Source of the DNA: Alloprevotella sp.
Lineage (GTDB): Bacteria > Bacteroidota > Bacteroidia > Bacteroidales > Bacteroidaceae
Reading direction: 5' to 3'
Assembly: GCA_017476545.1 (NCBI GenBank)
Contig: JAFUZP010000029.1
Location: 32,862 to 96,861, forward strand
Length of the DNA: 64,000 bases
Shown: positions 56,268-64,000 of the stretch, in pieces
Layout of the letters: each line of letters starts with the position of its first letter
How positions within the stretch are numbered: position 1 is the first letter of the stretch
Notes under the pieces: generated by a model
Databases searched by the model: none
Seen by the model: only the letters and a program-made list of their open reading frames with translations
Told to the model about the DNA's origin: nothing
Translations under genes and position numbers: made by a program

Positions 56268-59200
56268 TAAAGATTTCGCCCAATATGGTTATCTTAACTT
56301 TGTGAGGATTGAGATTATACAATGAGCTTAAACTTTGGATATTATAAAAACGTTTATCCTTTTTATTCAGTTGTGTAATATCAAATTGACTTTCTGTATG
56401 TCTACGGAATCTATATACTGATGCCGATAGGTTTTGAACAAAATACAGATACTCCCCCAATAGTGCGTAGTTTTTCTCCCGAAGAGCGGAAAGGTATTCT
56501 TCCTCCTCCATTCCTAAGATGAAAGCATCGCCTATTTGCATACTCATCACGAATTCATACTTGTCCTCGGGAAGATGTGTAAGCAAATCTTCTGGCAAAT
56601 TATCCCTATCGACCACTTGCGTCCACACTTCCATCGGATTCTCTATGATAGCAGGTAACCCATATAGTCGTCGCTGCACAGCATGCCAATTAGTACAGAG
56701 ATGTTCTTTGATGCTACCATCGGGGGCTTTATATAAGGCAACGTGGTGGTTTCCTCCTGGTTCCACAAAGGCGATGGGCTCATGTTTTTCGTTATAACGC
56801 AATGGCAGGGCCTTGGTGGAGCGCGTAAACTTCCTCACCGTCTTAATAGGAATGGTCTTAGCGTCATCAAGGTATATAGGATCTTCTTCAAGATTGCGCA
56901 GATTATCAAGAGCTTTCTTTACATCGCTGCGATAGTCTTTACCGGGTTCAAAGCCTCGGTTTAGCCGCTCCAAGATGCGCTTACGGACACCCCCGTCTAC
57001 TATCTTGTCAAGAACGTCCTTGATACCATCTTTCACTTTGATGCTTGGCATACCTGTTTTCCTGTCAATTGTTTGCGTTACACTATAGGTTTCTTTGCCG
57101 TTGAAAAGGCAACCCATTCCTCCCAAGATGCCATACTTGCGAACAATCTCTTTCTGAAATTTTCCGTCACTATTATAGCGGGATATCTGCCCATAGACAA
57201 ATTCATCATGCAAGGAAGTGCGCGGAACAACCAAACCCCGCTGACGTAATATGCGGCGACCTCCCTTGAACTCATATCTCTTCCCTGGAGTCGTAATGTG
57301 TTTTCCGCTACGCTGGGAGATTAGTATTTCACTGACGGCGGCTTTCGCTTCCGAATATGCAATATGTGGTTGAATTGCAATCCATTTTTCCAATAGGGTC
57401 TTCTTCTCATTAAACTTTACATGAGAATCCTCTACTTCCTTGTGCATATCATCCTTTGATGCCCACAAGGTGTTGATACGTTGAATCATGGATTGCGTGG
57501 TAAGCGCAATAGTAAGGGCATCTACGGCATGGTGTCGGTTGTCAAGTCGCTTGTTCCACTCCTTAATGCGCTCAACTTGACGCTCAACTCCGGCACTGGC
57601 ATAGCGGGCAAAGTTCAGATCGTGCAGAATCGTATCATACCCCCACTGGTGGCGCAGAAAATCAGTCACACTCCCACTTGTGGCATATACATTGTGGCAT
57701 ATCTGTCGAAGAATTTCAATGGACTTTCGTGCTATCATCTGGCTTTGCCGCAACTGTCGGTCAATGAAGTCTTCCCAAAGCTTTTTATCATCTTCGGTCT
57801 CTTTGCCCTGTTTCTTTCGTTCAATGTAGTCTCTAAAGGACGCAAGAAGATGATTATATTTTGTGTGGCTAATCTTCTTTGCCTCATACAAATCGTTTAC
57901 ACGTTCTATGAACTCCGCTTCTTTTCCGCAGTCACGCATATAATCAAGCGCCGTACGCTCTTTCTTATCACCATTGCACTTGCTACACGAGCATGTTTGG
58001 TTGGAGAAACTATCATCAAACAATAAAGCCTTTGGTATGATGTGTTCTCTATCTGCATCAACGGCATTCAAAAATTCAGAAAGACCTATACCTTTACCAC
58101 AATAGATACAGCGCCCATCTGTTTCCTCCCACATCCTATATTTCATTATGCGATTCCTTGTAGGAGTTAGTCCATACTCATTACTAATCCTTTTTTTGAT
58201 TTCCTCATTCCTCCTTCTATTCGCATTAATATCCCTGTTGGCTTCCTCGCGTTCGTCCTTGCTTTGTTTCAACTTTCGCGCAAGCTCTACACGAATTTCA
58301 TCGTCATCCTCCAAGGGATATTTCTTCAGAAGCGTATTCACGATGTTTATCATCTGATTAAGAATCTTCTCAACCACCGGCTGCCGCATTTCATTCTTCT
58401 GGATCTGGGGAAGCTGCTTTTTCAAGGGTCTTGCCGCTTCTTGCTCGGATGTGATGCTGTTGGAATGGTTGTATCCTGCCTTCATACAAGCCTCACTATA
58501 CTTATCCCCTTCCATCAAATAAGGCAGAATCTTGCGAATGGCTTTTGTGGACTTGTTTGCATAGCCGGAAGTCTTGAATGAGATACCACATAACGCATCC
58601 AAAACCGCCTCGTCTTTGATGCCAAAACTCTGTAGTTTTATCCTCAAGTCCTGCTCCTCATGAATAGAATAGATAAAATGCCAGAGTCTTTGCAACGGTT
58701 GTTTCTCAAAGTCGCGATTCACAACTGCTCTCATGGAGAGTTCTCCTGTTTCTATGTCCACATATTCTTCCCCTCCAATAGGCATATCAAACTTTAGGTA
58801 GCCTTCTATTTCCTCTTTGCTCAAACTTCCGGAGGCGAGAGCCTCGGCGATTGCTATCCGAGTTTTGTTGCCCTGCAAAGCTTGAATACTATCTGCCTTG
58901 ACAAGCCAATCTCTTGCATTAGTGATACCAAGTATTTCGCGGACTTTAGCTACTTTTATCTTCATATTGCACTGAAGATACTCCACGAGAGACTTTCGCT
59001 GTTCAAGGGTGATGTCGAGATTTTCATTCCTTTTATTCTTAACCGTAAAGTTATTGACGGATTCCCATATCTTGTCTAATTGAGCCAAAGGGGATGATAA
59101 AGGGGCTACCCGAGGGGCTTGCCTTACATCTTTCTCTAATGAAACCAGGAGTTGCTTCTCAAGTTCACATCTACCAACAAGATGCTTGCACGACTTTAAT

Positions 59201-59910
59201 GGCCGCTGGTAATAAATAAAGTTGAAAAAATCATCAACAACTTCATCTGTCAAGACTTTTGGATAGAACGTTTGCTGGGTAGCAAGTATCTTTCGACACT
59301 CTTCTTCATAAGCTGCACGAGGATACACTTTGTCCTTTATCCTGAAAGAGTAACTGGTGCCGTTTTTCTGAATATGCTCGGATTCCTTGAGCTTTTTGGC
59401 AAAGTACTGTCCAATTGTCAATCCCTTGTTTTGAAGTTCAGCATATCGTTTGTTGACCGCTGCCACATACTCTGTCTGTTTGCTGTCTTGCTCATTGTCC
59501 TTACTGTGCTTATAACCACGTTTTTGGTTAAGATGGTATAAAATTCTACCTAACTCGCGCAAAGAGACCTTTTCGGTAACAGCTTTAGCCCTCAACTCCC
59601 ATAGTTTCAAAGGGTTTAATTTAACCAGCGTTTCATCGGGTAGCATATCATACGCCCGCAATCCATCTGTGAGTTGCTCGCGGCGCAACTTGTAACGGTT
59701 GTTGCATTTACGAGCTGTACGTTTTAGCGTACGTTCTTTATTAGTAGGTATTCCTGCTCCCTTACTGAAGGTATCTTCCTCCCCTTCAAGGAGCGGAACA
59801 GTACGGCTACCTATCTTTAATATCCTAACAGGTTCATTATTCTCATCCTTTTCCACTAAAGCCCATCCTATGGAGCCTACACCCAAGTCTAAGCCGAGTA
59901 CTTTTTTCAT
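56260..59910 (-). CDS. cas9: Cas9 RNA-guided nuclease, type II-C
   Basis: 1216 residues. RuvC-I is VLGLDLGVGSIGWALV with catalytic Asp8; an Arg-rich bridge helix follows (RTLKRTARKCNNRYKLRREQ). RuvC-II is EIRVELARKL. The HNH domain has DADREHIIPKALLF with catalytic His623 and is framed by Cys pairs, CIYCGKG and CSCSKCNG, that probably bind zinc. RuvC-III is HHAVDALTIAL with His794 and Asp797. All expected catalytic residues are present, so the enzyme looks active. No csn2 or cas4 is present, which makes the locus II-C. The PAM is not known. The tracrRNA gene begins 100 bp upstream on the other strand. I could not find a clear promoter for the operon. Confidence 0.97.
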   Translation of the reverse strand: MKKVLGLDLGVGSIGWALVEKDENNEPVRILKIGSRTVPLLEGEEDTFSKGAGIPTNKERTLKRTARKCNNRYKLRREQLTDGLRAYDMLPDETLVKLNPLKLWELRAKAVTEKVSLRELGRILYHLNQKRGYKHSKDNEQDSKQTEYVAAVNKRYAELQNKGLTIGQYFAKKLKESEHIQKNGTSYSFRIKDKVYPRAAYEEECRKILATQQTFYPKVLTDEVVDDFFNFIYYQRPLKSCKHLVGRCELEKQLLVSLEKDVRQAPRVAPLSSPLAQLDKIWESVNNFTVKNKRNENLDITLEQRKSLVEYLQCNMKIKVAKVREILGITNARDWLVKADSIQALQGNKTRIAIAEALASGSLSKEEIEGYLKFDMPIGGEEYVDIETGELSMRAVVNRDFEKQPLQRLWHFIYSIHEEQDLRIKLQSFGIKDEAVLDALCGISFKTSGYANKSTKAIRKILPYLMEGDKYSEACMKAGYNHSNSITSEQEAARPLKKQLPQIQKNEMRQPVVEKILNQMINIVNTLLKKYPLEDDDEIRVELARKLKQSKDEREEANRDINANRRRNEEIKKRISNEYGLTPTRNRIMKYRMWEETDGRCIYCGKGIGLSEFLNAVDADREHIIPKALLFDDSFSNQTCSCSKCNGDKKERTALDYMRDCGKEAEFIERVNDLYEAKKISHTKYNHLLASFRDYIERKKQGKETEDDKKLWEDFIDRQLRQSQMIARKSIEILRQICHNVYATSGSVTDFLRHQWGYDTILHDLNFARYASAGVERQVERIKEWNKRLDNRHHAVDALTIALTTQSMIQRINTLWASKDDMHKEVEDSHVKFNEKKTLLEKWIAIQPHIAYSEAKAAVSEILISQRSGKHITTPGKRYEFKGGRRILRQRGLVVPRTSLHDEFVYGQISRYNSDGKFQKEIVRKYGILGGMGCLFNGKETYSVTQTIDRKTGMPSIKVKDGIKDVLDKIVDGGVRKRILERLNRGFEPGKDYRSDVKKALDNLRNLEEDPIYLDDAKTIPIKTVRKFTRSTKALPLRYNEKHEPIAFVEPGGNHHVALYKAPDGSIKEHLCTNWHAVQRRLYGLPAIIENPMEVWTQVVDRDNLPEDLLTHLPEDKYEFVMSMQIGDAFILGMEEEEYLSALREKNYALLGEYLYFVQNLSASVYRFRRHTESQFDITQLNKKDKRFYNIQSLSSLYNLNPHKVKITILGEIFND

Positions 59911-59971
59911 GGCGATTTCGTCTATTTATACATTATTTGGCGGTAAAATTAGTAAATACTTTGCGTTCCGC

Positions 59972-60002
59972 TTGCACAATTAGAAATAAATCATCACTTT
60001 TG
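59972..60002 (+). promoter_or_regulatory. Promoter of the tracrRNA
   Basis: TTG (59972-59974), a 20-bp spacer and CACTTTTG (59995-60002), one base from TAnnTTTG in the first position. The start site would be about 60009-60010, exactly where the anti-repeat begins. Confidence 0.7.
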
Positions 60003-60009
60003 CAGAACT

Positions 60010-60088
60010 ATTTGTAGCAATTCACAATAAGGATTATTCCGTTGTGAAAACATTTAGGTGCCCTCGTCCTTTATCGGGGGCTTTTTTT
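60010..60088 (+). ncRNA. tracrRNA
   Basis: ATTTGTAGCAATTCACAA (60010-60027) pairs with repeat positions 2-12 and 14-20: 18 base pairs with one bulged T in the repeat. A nexus hairpin GGATTATTCC (60031-60040) follows, then a short linker and a terminator stem GCCCTCG/CGGGGGC (60060-60066, 60075-60081) with seven T. Length about 75-80 nt. It is divergent from cas9 and reads in the same direction as the array. Confidence 0.92.
60060..60088 (+). terminator. Terminator of the tracrRNA
   Basis: A 7-bp stem with one G-U pair and an 8-nt loop followed by T7. It also serves as the 3' hairpin of the mature tracrRNA. Confidence 0.9.
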
Positions 60089-60162
60089 GTTTTCGTATGA
60101 GAAGTGAATTATTCCATCCAACCATGACTATATATTAATCCCTCTAAAAGGCTTTTTATGCC

Positions 60163-60179
60163 TAACCGCAGGGCGGTTA
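60163..60179. other. Single 17-bp inverted repeat
   Basis: TAACCGC and GCGGTTA around AGG. It has the TAACC...GGTTA ends of the 22-bp arrays but a longer centre and no neighbours at 22 bp. The rest of 60089-60222 shows nothing recognisable. Confidence 0.4.
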
Positions 60180-60222
60180 CCCTTGCACCGACATGCTCTC
60201 TGCCTGTCGCGAACTTGAGGGT

Positions 60223-60287
60223 CCTCTACCAGATTGCATAAATTACGTGCGTATGGAGCGGAAATTGCGCAAAAGGCGTTATCTTTG
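60223..60287. repeat. Right copy of the 65-bp direct repeat
   Basis: Partner of 52783-52847 (59/65 identical). It ends in TATCTTTG followed by CGGC, a normal Bacteroidetes promoter arrangement, 34 bp upstream of the lipocalin ATG, so here it looks like a working promoter. Confidence 0.85.
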
Positions 60288-60321
60288 CGGCAAATAATGA
60301 CGTAACTTTACATACCGCATC

Positions 60322-60825
60322 ATGAAGAATACGTTTTCCCTGCTCATTGCCCTACTTGGGCTGGTGGCTGCCTGCAACAGGCTGACTGTAAACAATACAC
60401 CGGTGAAAGACCTGGACTTGCAACGTTACCTCGGTACGTGGTATGAGGTGGCGCGCTTCGACCATCGCTTTGAGCGAGGTGTGGAACAGGCGCGTGCAGA
60501 GTATTCTTTGCAGGCGGATGGCAGCATCCGGGTACTGAACAGCGGTGTGAAGGACGGCGAGCCGAGCATAGCGGAGGGTAAGGCAAAACTGACGGAGACG
60601 ACCGCCTTGCTGCGCGTGTCGTTTTTTGGTCCGTTCTATTCCGACTACCGTGTACTGCTTGTGGATAGTGCCTACCAATACGCCCTAGTGGGTAGCGGGG
60701 CGGACGACTATCTTTGGCTGCTTTCGCGTACGCCGCAACTCACAGACAGCGTCCGCGCCGTGCTTCTGAACGAAGCCACGCGTCGGGGCTACGACACGCG
60801 GAAGTTACTTTGGATAAAGCATTAA
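60322..60825 (+). CDS. blc: Lipocalin (Blc-like) lipoprotein
   Basis: 167 residues with lipobox VAAC (Cys18). DLQRYLGTWYEVARFDHRFERG is the lipocalin signature (GxW) and RVSFFGPFYSDYRVLLVDSAYQYALVGS follows the bacterial lipocalin pattern (second motif and the Y.VL region). Bacterial lipocalins bind lysophospholipids or fatty acids at the outer membrane. It is the first gene to the right of the CRISPR-Cas locus and its promoter lies in the right flanking repeat. Confidence 0.9.
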   Translation: MKNTFSLLIALLGLVAACNRLTVNNTPVKDLDLQRYLGTWYEVARFDHRFERGVEQARAEYSLQADGSIRVLNSGVKDGEPSIAEGKAKLTETTALLRVSFFGPFYSDYRVLLVDSAYQYALVGSGADDYLWLLSRTPQLTDSVRAVLLNEATRRGYDTRKLLWIKH

Positions 60826-60855
60826 TGATGAGAACCTGACCGCTGTAACTTCCCA

Positions 60856-61455
60856 ATGACCATTGAAAGCCATCCCCTCCAGCCCTTCCTGCCTTCCAAC
60901 GCCCGCGTGCTGATGCTCGGCAGCTTCCCGCCGCCACGTGCACGCTGGAGCATGGACTTCTTCTACCCCAACTATATCAATGACATGTGGCGTATCATGG
61001 GGCACATCTTCTTCGCCGATCGTCAGCACTTCGTGGATGAAACACACCGCACGTTCCGCCTCAACCTTATCATCCCCTTCCTCGAAGCAAAAGGCATTGC
61101 ACTCTACGACACTGCCACATCCGTGCGCCGCCTTAAGGACAACGCCTCAGACAAATTCCTCGAAACAGCAGAGTCCACCGACATCCACGCACTAACCAAC
61201 CGCCTGCCCCACCTGCAAGCCATAGCCACCACAGGACAAAAAGCCACCGAAACACTCCTAGAAACCCTCCAGTTCCACAGCGGTGCAATAGAGCCACCAG
61301 CCATAGGCAGCTACACACCATTCCAACTCCACAACCGCCCGCTTCGCTTTTACCGCATGCCCAGCACCAGCCGCGCCTACCCCCTCCCTCTCGACAAGAA
61401 AGCCGACCACTACGTCCGCATGTTCCGTGAGCTCGGAATGTTGGAGAGTACGTAA
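60856..61455 (+). CDS. Uracil-DNA-glycosylase-superfamily protein
   Basis: 199 residues. LMLGSFPPPRARWSMDFFYPNYINDMWRIMG has the first active-site motif (LGSFPP) followed by the NDMWR segment, as in family 6-like and related glycosylases; ALYDTATSVRR and ATTGQKA belong to the core; the last motif is MPSTSRAYPLPLDKK. It probably removes a damaged base from DNA. It follows the lipocalin by 30 bp. Which base it removes cannot be told. Confidence 0.7.
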   Translation: MTIESHPLQPFLPSNARVLMLGSFPPPRARWSMDFFYPNYINDMWRIMGHIFFADRQHFVDETHRTFRLNLIIPFLEAKGIALYDTATSVRRLKDNASDKFLETAESTDIHALTNRLPHLQAIATTGQKATETLLETLQFHSGAIEPPAIGSYTPFQLHNRPLRFYRMPSTSRAYPLPLDKKADHYVRMFRELGMLEST

Positions 61456-61631
61456 ATGCTTCCTTACTCCTTTTCACTTCTGAAAATTCAGAAAATATTG
61501 CAACTTTCCGCTGAGTCTTACCACTAAGACTATCTTGATAAAAAACGCAGGGCTACTACCATTTTCCGCGTGAACTCTTCCGCAGATCGAAGATTCAACG
61601 GTCGAAGGGCTGAACATCAGAATTCCAGTTG

Positions 61632-61697
61632 TTTCTTGCCGATATCGGCAAGAAACGGCTATATTTGCAGGCAAAAGTACGTAATTTCTTGCCGATA
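61632..61697 (+). promoter_or_regulatory. Fic gene promoter with palindromic operator and half-site
   Basis: A 24-bp perfect palindrome occupies 61632-61655 (each half TTTCTTGCCGAT) and a second half-site TTTCTTGCCGATA lies at 61685-61697, 7 bp before the ATG. The promoter TTG (61636-61638), 21-bp spacer, TATATTTG (61660-61667) starts inside the palindrome. A repressor bound here would block polymerase. Confidence 0.8.
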
Positions 61698-61704
61698 GGA
61701 CCTT

Positions 61705-62598
61705 ATGGAGTACATTTCTGTCAGTCAGTTTGCCGAGAAGTATGGCGTTTCTGAACGTACCGCGCGCAACTATTGTGCAGCGGGAAAGATTGAGGGGGCG
61801 TTCCTTGTTGGGAAAACATGGAACATCCCTGAAGATGCGGCAGTTCCAGAGCGGAAAAATTCGCGAAAGAGGGCAACCGTACCACTATTAGACATGCTAC
61901 GCGAACAAAAAAGTTTAGGGATGAAAGGCGGCATTTACCACAGGACGCAAATAGACCTGACGTACAACTCCAACCACATTGAGGGAAGTCGCCTGACGCA
62001 CGAGCAGACGCGCTTCATCTTTGAAACGAACACGCTCGGAGTTGGGGAAGAGGCTGTGAACGTGGACGATATCCTGGAAACCGCCAACCATTTCCGTTGC
62101 ATTGACCACATCATAGACACGGCCACTCAGCCTCTCACGGAGCCGTACGTAAAACATCTGCACTCGCTGCTCAAGTCGGGCACGTCCGACAGCCGCCGCT
62201 CATGGTTTGCCGTGGGTGAGTATAAGCGCCTGCCCAATGAAGTAGGCGGCAACGAAACTTGCATTCCCGAGGAAGTGCATAAGGAGATGAAGGCACTTCT
62301 TGCCGACTATAGGGCTATACGTTGCAAGGAGTTGGATGACATCCTTGACTTCCATGTTCGCTTTGAGCGCATCCATCCTTTTCAGGATGGCAATGGTCGT
62401 GTGGGGCGTCTCCTGATGTTCAAGGAATGCCTTGCCGCAGGCATTGTGCCCTTTATTATTACCGACCGCCTCAAAATGTTTTATTATCGTGGCCTTCAGG
62501 AATGGGGACATGCGAACGGCTTTCTTCGCGACACCTGCCTTACGGCGCAGGATGAATACAAAGCCGTGTTGGACTACTTCAGGATTGCGTACCTATAA
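61705..62598 (+). CDS. Fic-family AMP transferase with N-terminal helix-turn-helix
   Basis: 297 residues. Residues ~1-50 (EYISVSQFAEKYGVSERTARNYCAAGKIEGAFLVGKTWNI) form an excisionase/MerR-like DNA-binding domain. The Fic core has HPFQDGNGRVGR with catalytic His224. An inhibitory helix precedes it: SNHIEG gives the (S/T)xxxE(G/N) motif with Glu93, class II, so AMPylation should be self-restrained. Target protein unknown. The HTH together with the palindrome in its own promoter suggests autoregulation. Confidence 0.85.
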   Translation: MEYISVSQFAEKYGVSERTARNYCAAGKIEGAFLVGKTWNIPEDAAVPERKNSRKRATVPLLDMLREQKSLGMKGGIYHRTQIDLTYNSNHIEGSRLTHEQTRFIFETNTLGVGEEAVNVDDILETANHFRCIDHIIDTATQPLTEPYVKHLHSLLKSGTSDSRRSWFAVGEYKRLPNEVGGNETCIPEEVHKEMKALLADYRAIRCKELDDILDFHVRFERIHPFQDGNGRVGRLLMFKECLAAGIVPFIITDRLKMFYYRGLQEWGHANGFLRDTCLTAQDEYKAVLDYFRIAYL

Positions 62599-62702
62599 CA
62601 ATCCTGTTCCCGTTGGATTTGCCTGAACGCCTTATAAAACTCCTCTCAAGCCTTATAACTCCATATCAATCTCTTTGACCACACTATGCTACATCATACC
62701 TT

Positions 62703-63709
62703 TTATTTCCCTCCATTGAAAAAGTCTTTCATCCACAGTAGCGAGAGCAATGCATAATAATTTCGCTTTAATGCTGATACTACAGGGTTGGATTTGCCCA
62801 AGGCTGACAAATACTTAGGATCTATTGATTTCTGTTCAGAGAGCATTTCGTGGAAAGAAGTCTTATCTCTATCCCTACAAGCATAAATCATGGCATCTTG
62901 TGTCAATATTGCTTTCTCACGATAAATCGCGCTCAAATAAGTGTCGCCTTTATCCTTAAAAGAATCAAGCAGACGATTCATCGTCTTTACATAACAAATA
63001 AATCTTTTCTTCTTTTCCGGAAAAGAGGTTTGAGACGATAGCGTTATAGAGGTTGGTCTTGATAATTGGTAGTGATATACGCCTTTATCCACATAAGCGA
63101 TCTTCTGAGCATAATATAAGAGCAATGGGGATACCTGCCAATCTTCTCCGATAGAGAAACTTTCATCGGCTTTTAGATCGTTATCTAAATAAATTGATCT
63201 TTTTATCAGGATTCCACATACAGACTGACAGCCCTTATCTCCAATGCATTCTTTAACTATTTCGTCTTTGGTCTTTGAAATGTCACAATACCTTTGTTGA
63301 ATCGTGTTGTATTGGGTCTCTATCACATGATTCGCCACGACCAAATCTGCGTTAGTAGCAAGTTGTTCAGAAACGAGAGAGGAAATAGCATCTTTCTCAA
63401 TAAAATCGTCTGCATCAACATGAAAGATAAAGTCACCAGAAGCAAGTTGAATCGCCAAATTTCTTGCCGCTGGAAGTCCCTTGTTCACAGGAAGGTCACA
63501 ATTCTTGTCCGTTCTATACGATGGGGGTAATGCTCCAGGCACTTCTGTATTTCTCCTACGCTATTATCACAAGTGCAATCATTAATGAATAGAAACTCCA
63601 GGTCTTCATAGTCCTGAGAAAATAAAGAATCTGCACATTTTCCAACATACTCTTCAACGCCATAAACAGGGACCGCTATTGTAACTTTTGGTGCTTGGTT
63701 TTTGCTCAT
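62703..63709 (-). pseudogene. GT2 glycosyltransferase with a frameshift
   Basis: The reading frame starts at ATG 63709 (VTIAVPVYGVEEYVGKCADSLFSQ) and stops at 63485 after RTRIVTFL. The rest continues in the next frame from PVNKGLPAARNLAIQLASGDFIFHVDADDF to a stop at 62703. Joined at VTF/PVNKG the two parts give a normal ~335-residue family 2 transferase with the DXD in DADD. Loss of one C from a CCC run near 63490 would explain it. AT-rich compared with the core genes, so probably acquired, and now decayed or subject to slippage. Confidence 0.8.
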
Positions 63710-63797
63710 AGTGTTATTTTTTCAAATGATAAGTTGCTCCCTTTCATGTTCGTCTTGCAATTAACCCGCAGCAAAGGTAGTTATTATTTTGGAATGT

Positions 63798-64000
63798 GAT
63801 TATATGTAAATAGCTTTTTGCAAAAGAAGCACCTATAAACTATGGTTGTCTATTGCTTTATATTGGTGTCCGCTAAAACTTTTTATTTCCATAGAAACGG
63901 CTTTCAATCGCTGATTATATGCGATATCGAGTTGTCTTTTTCAAAAGTAAGCCCCTAATCACTTATTATTCTGCAAATTCCATCGGCTGTCCGCTAAAAC
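63798..64000. repeat. Degenerate ~120-bp tandem repeat at the right edge
   Basis: GATTATATG (63798, 63914), CAAAAG..AAGC.CCTA (63821, 63943) and TGTCCGCTAAAAC (63867, 63988) recur in the same order 116-122 bp apart. The second copy runs to the window edge. No gene is seen from 63710 to the end. It may be the border of a mobile element outside the window. Confidence 0.55.

Overview
The window is a bacterial chromosome segment from a high-GC member of the Bacteroidales, most likely a Prevotellaceae-type genome. The evidence is the -7 promoter box TAnnTTTG in front of many genes, lipoproteins with short lipoboxes, the C-terminal secretion-type tail ending in KVLVK/KFLLK, type III glutamine synthetase, LL-diaminopimelate aminotransferase, the coaX-porin-lptC-ppiD cluster and a type II-C CRISPR-Cas locus with a 47-bp repeat. 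No rRNA or tRNA gene was recognised.

Layout. 1-8.5 kb (reverse): a GH2 beta-galactosidase cut by the window edge, a c-type-heme/beta-propeller lipoprotein with a DUF6057-like membrane partner, a leucine-rich-repeat secreted protein and an HD hydrolase. 8.7-12.8 kb: a methyltransferase gene broken by an in-frame TGA, then two overlapping secreted proteins of unknown role. 13-20.5 kb (reverse): HAD phosphatase, pgi, ppiD, lptC, an outer-membrane barrel and coaX. 21-27.5 kb (forward): a DUF4105 protein, an alkaline phosphatase-like enzyme and secA. 27.7-31.5 kb (reverse): a lone GT32 glycosyltransferase, gpsA, lysS. 31.6-36.8 kb (forward): small protein-queC-queF-divIC-membrane protein, an RsmI-like methyltransferase, and ftsZ outside a division cluster. 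36.9-47.6 kb: glnN, dapL, dapF, a GtrB-like glycosyltransferase, an Omp28-like secreted protein, an ArnT-like transferase and a DUF308 protein. 48-52.8 kb: a FadL-type porin, ffh, folD, DUF1294.

52.8-60.3 kb is a complete type II-C CRISPR-Cas locus: 24 identical repeats and 23 spacers on the forward strand, convergent with cas9-cas1-cas2 on the reverse strand, and a tracrRNA gene divergent from cas9. Every repeat contains a full Bacteroidetes promoter, so each crRNA may be made from its own start site. Spacer 9 matches 30/30 bases of the organism's own pgi gene at 14371-14400. The locus is bracketed by a 65-bp direct repeat (59/65 identical, exactly 7440 bp apart), and the left copy merges into a degenerate CRISPR repeat. 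60.3-64 kb holds a lipocalin, a DNA-glycosylase-like gene, a Fic protein with a striking palindromic operator, and a frameshifted glycosyltransferase in AT-rich DNA.

The most unusual structure is a family of intergenic arrays. Four separate intergenic regions (2.5, 20.8, 33.7, 47.7 kb) each hold exactly four imperfect copies of the 14-bp palindrome TAACCCTAGGGTTA, all at an exact 22-bp period with unrelated 8-bp linkers. A fifth region (54.85-54.96 kb), next to the CRISPR array, holds five copies of a different 18-bp palindrome at an exact 23-bp period. These phased arrays look like sites for cooperative DNA binding and I do not recognise them as a described element.
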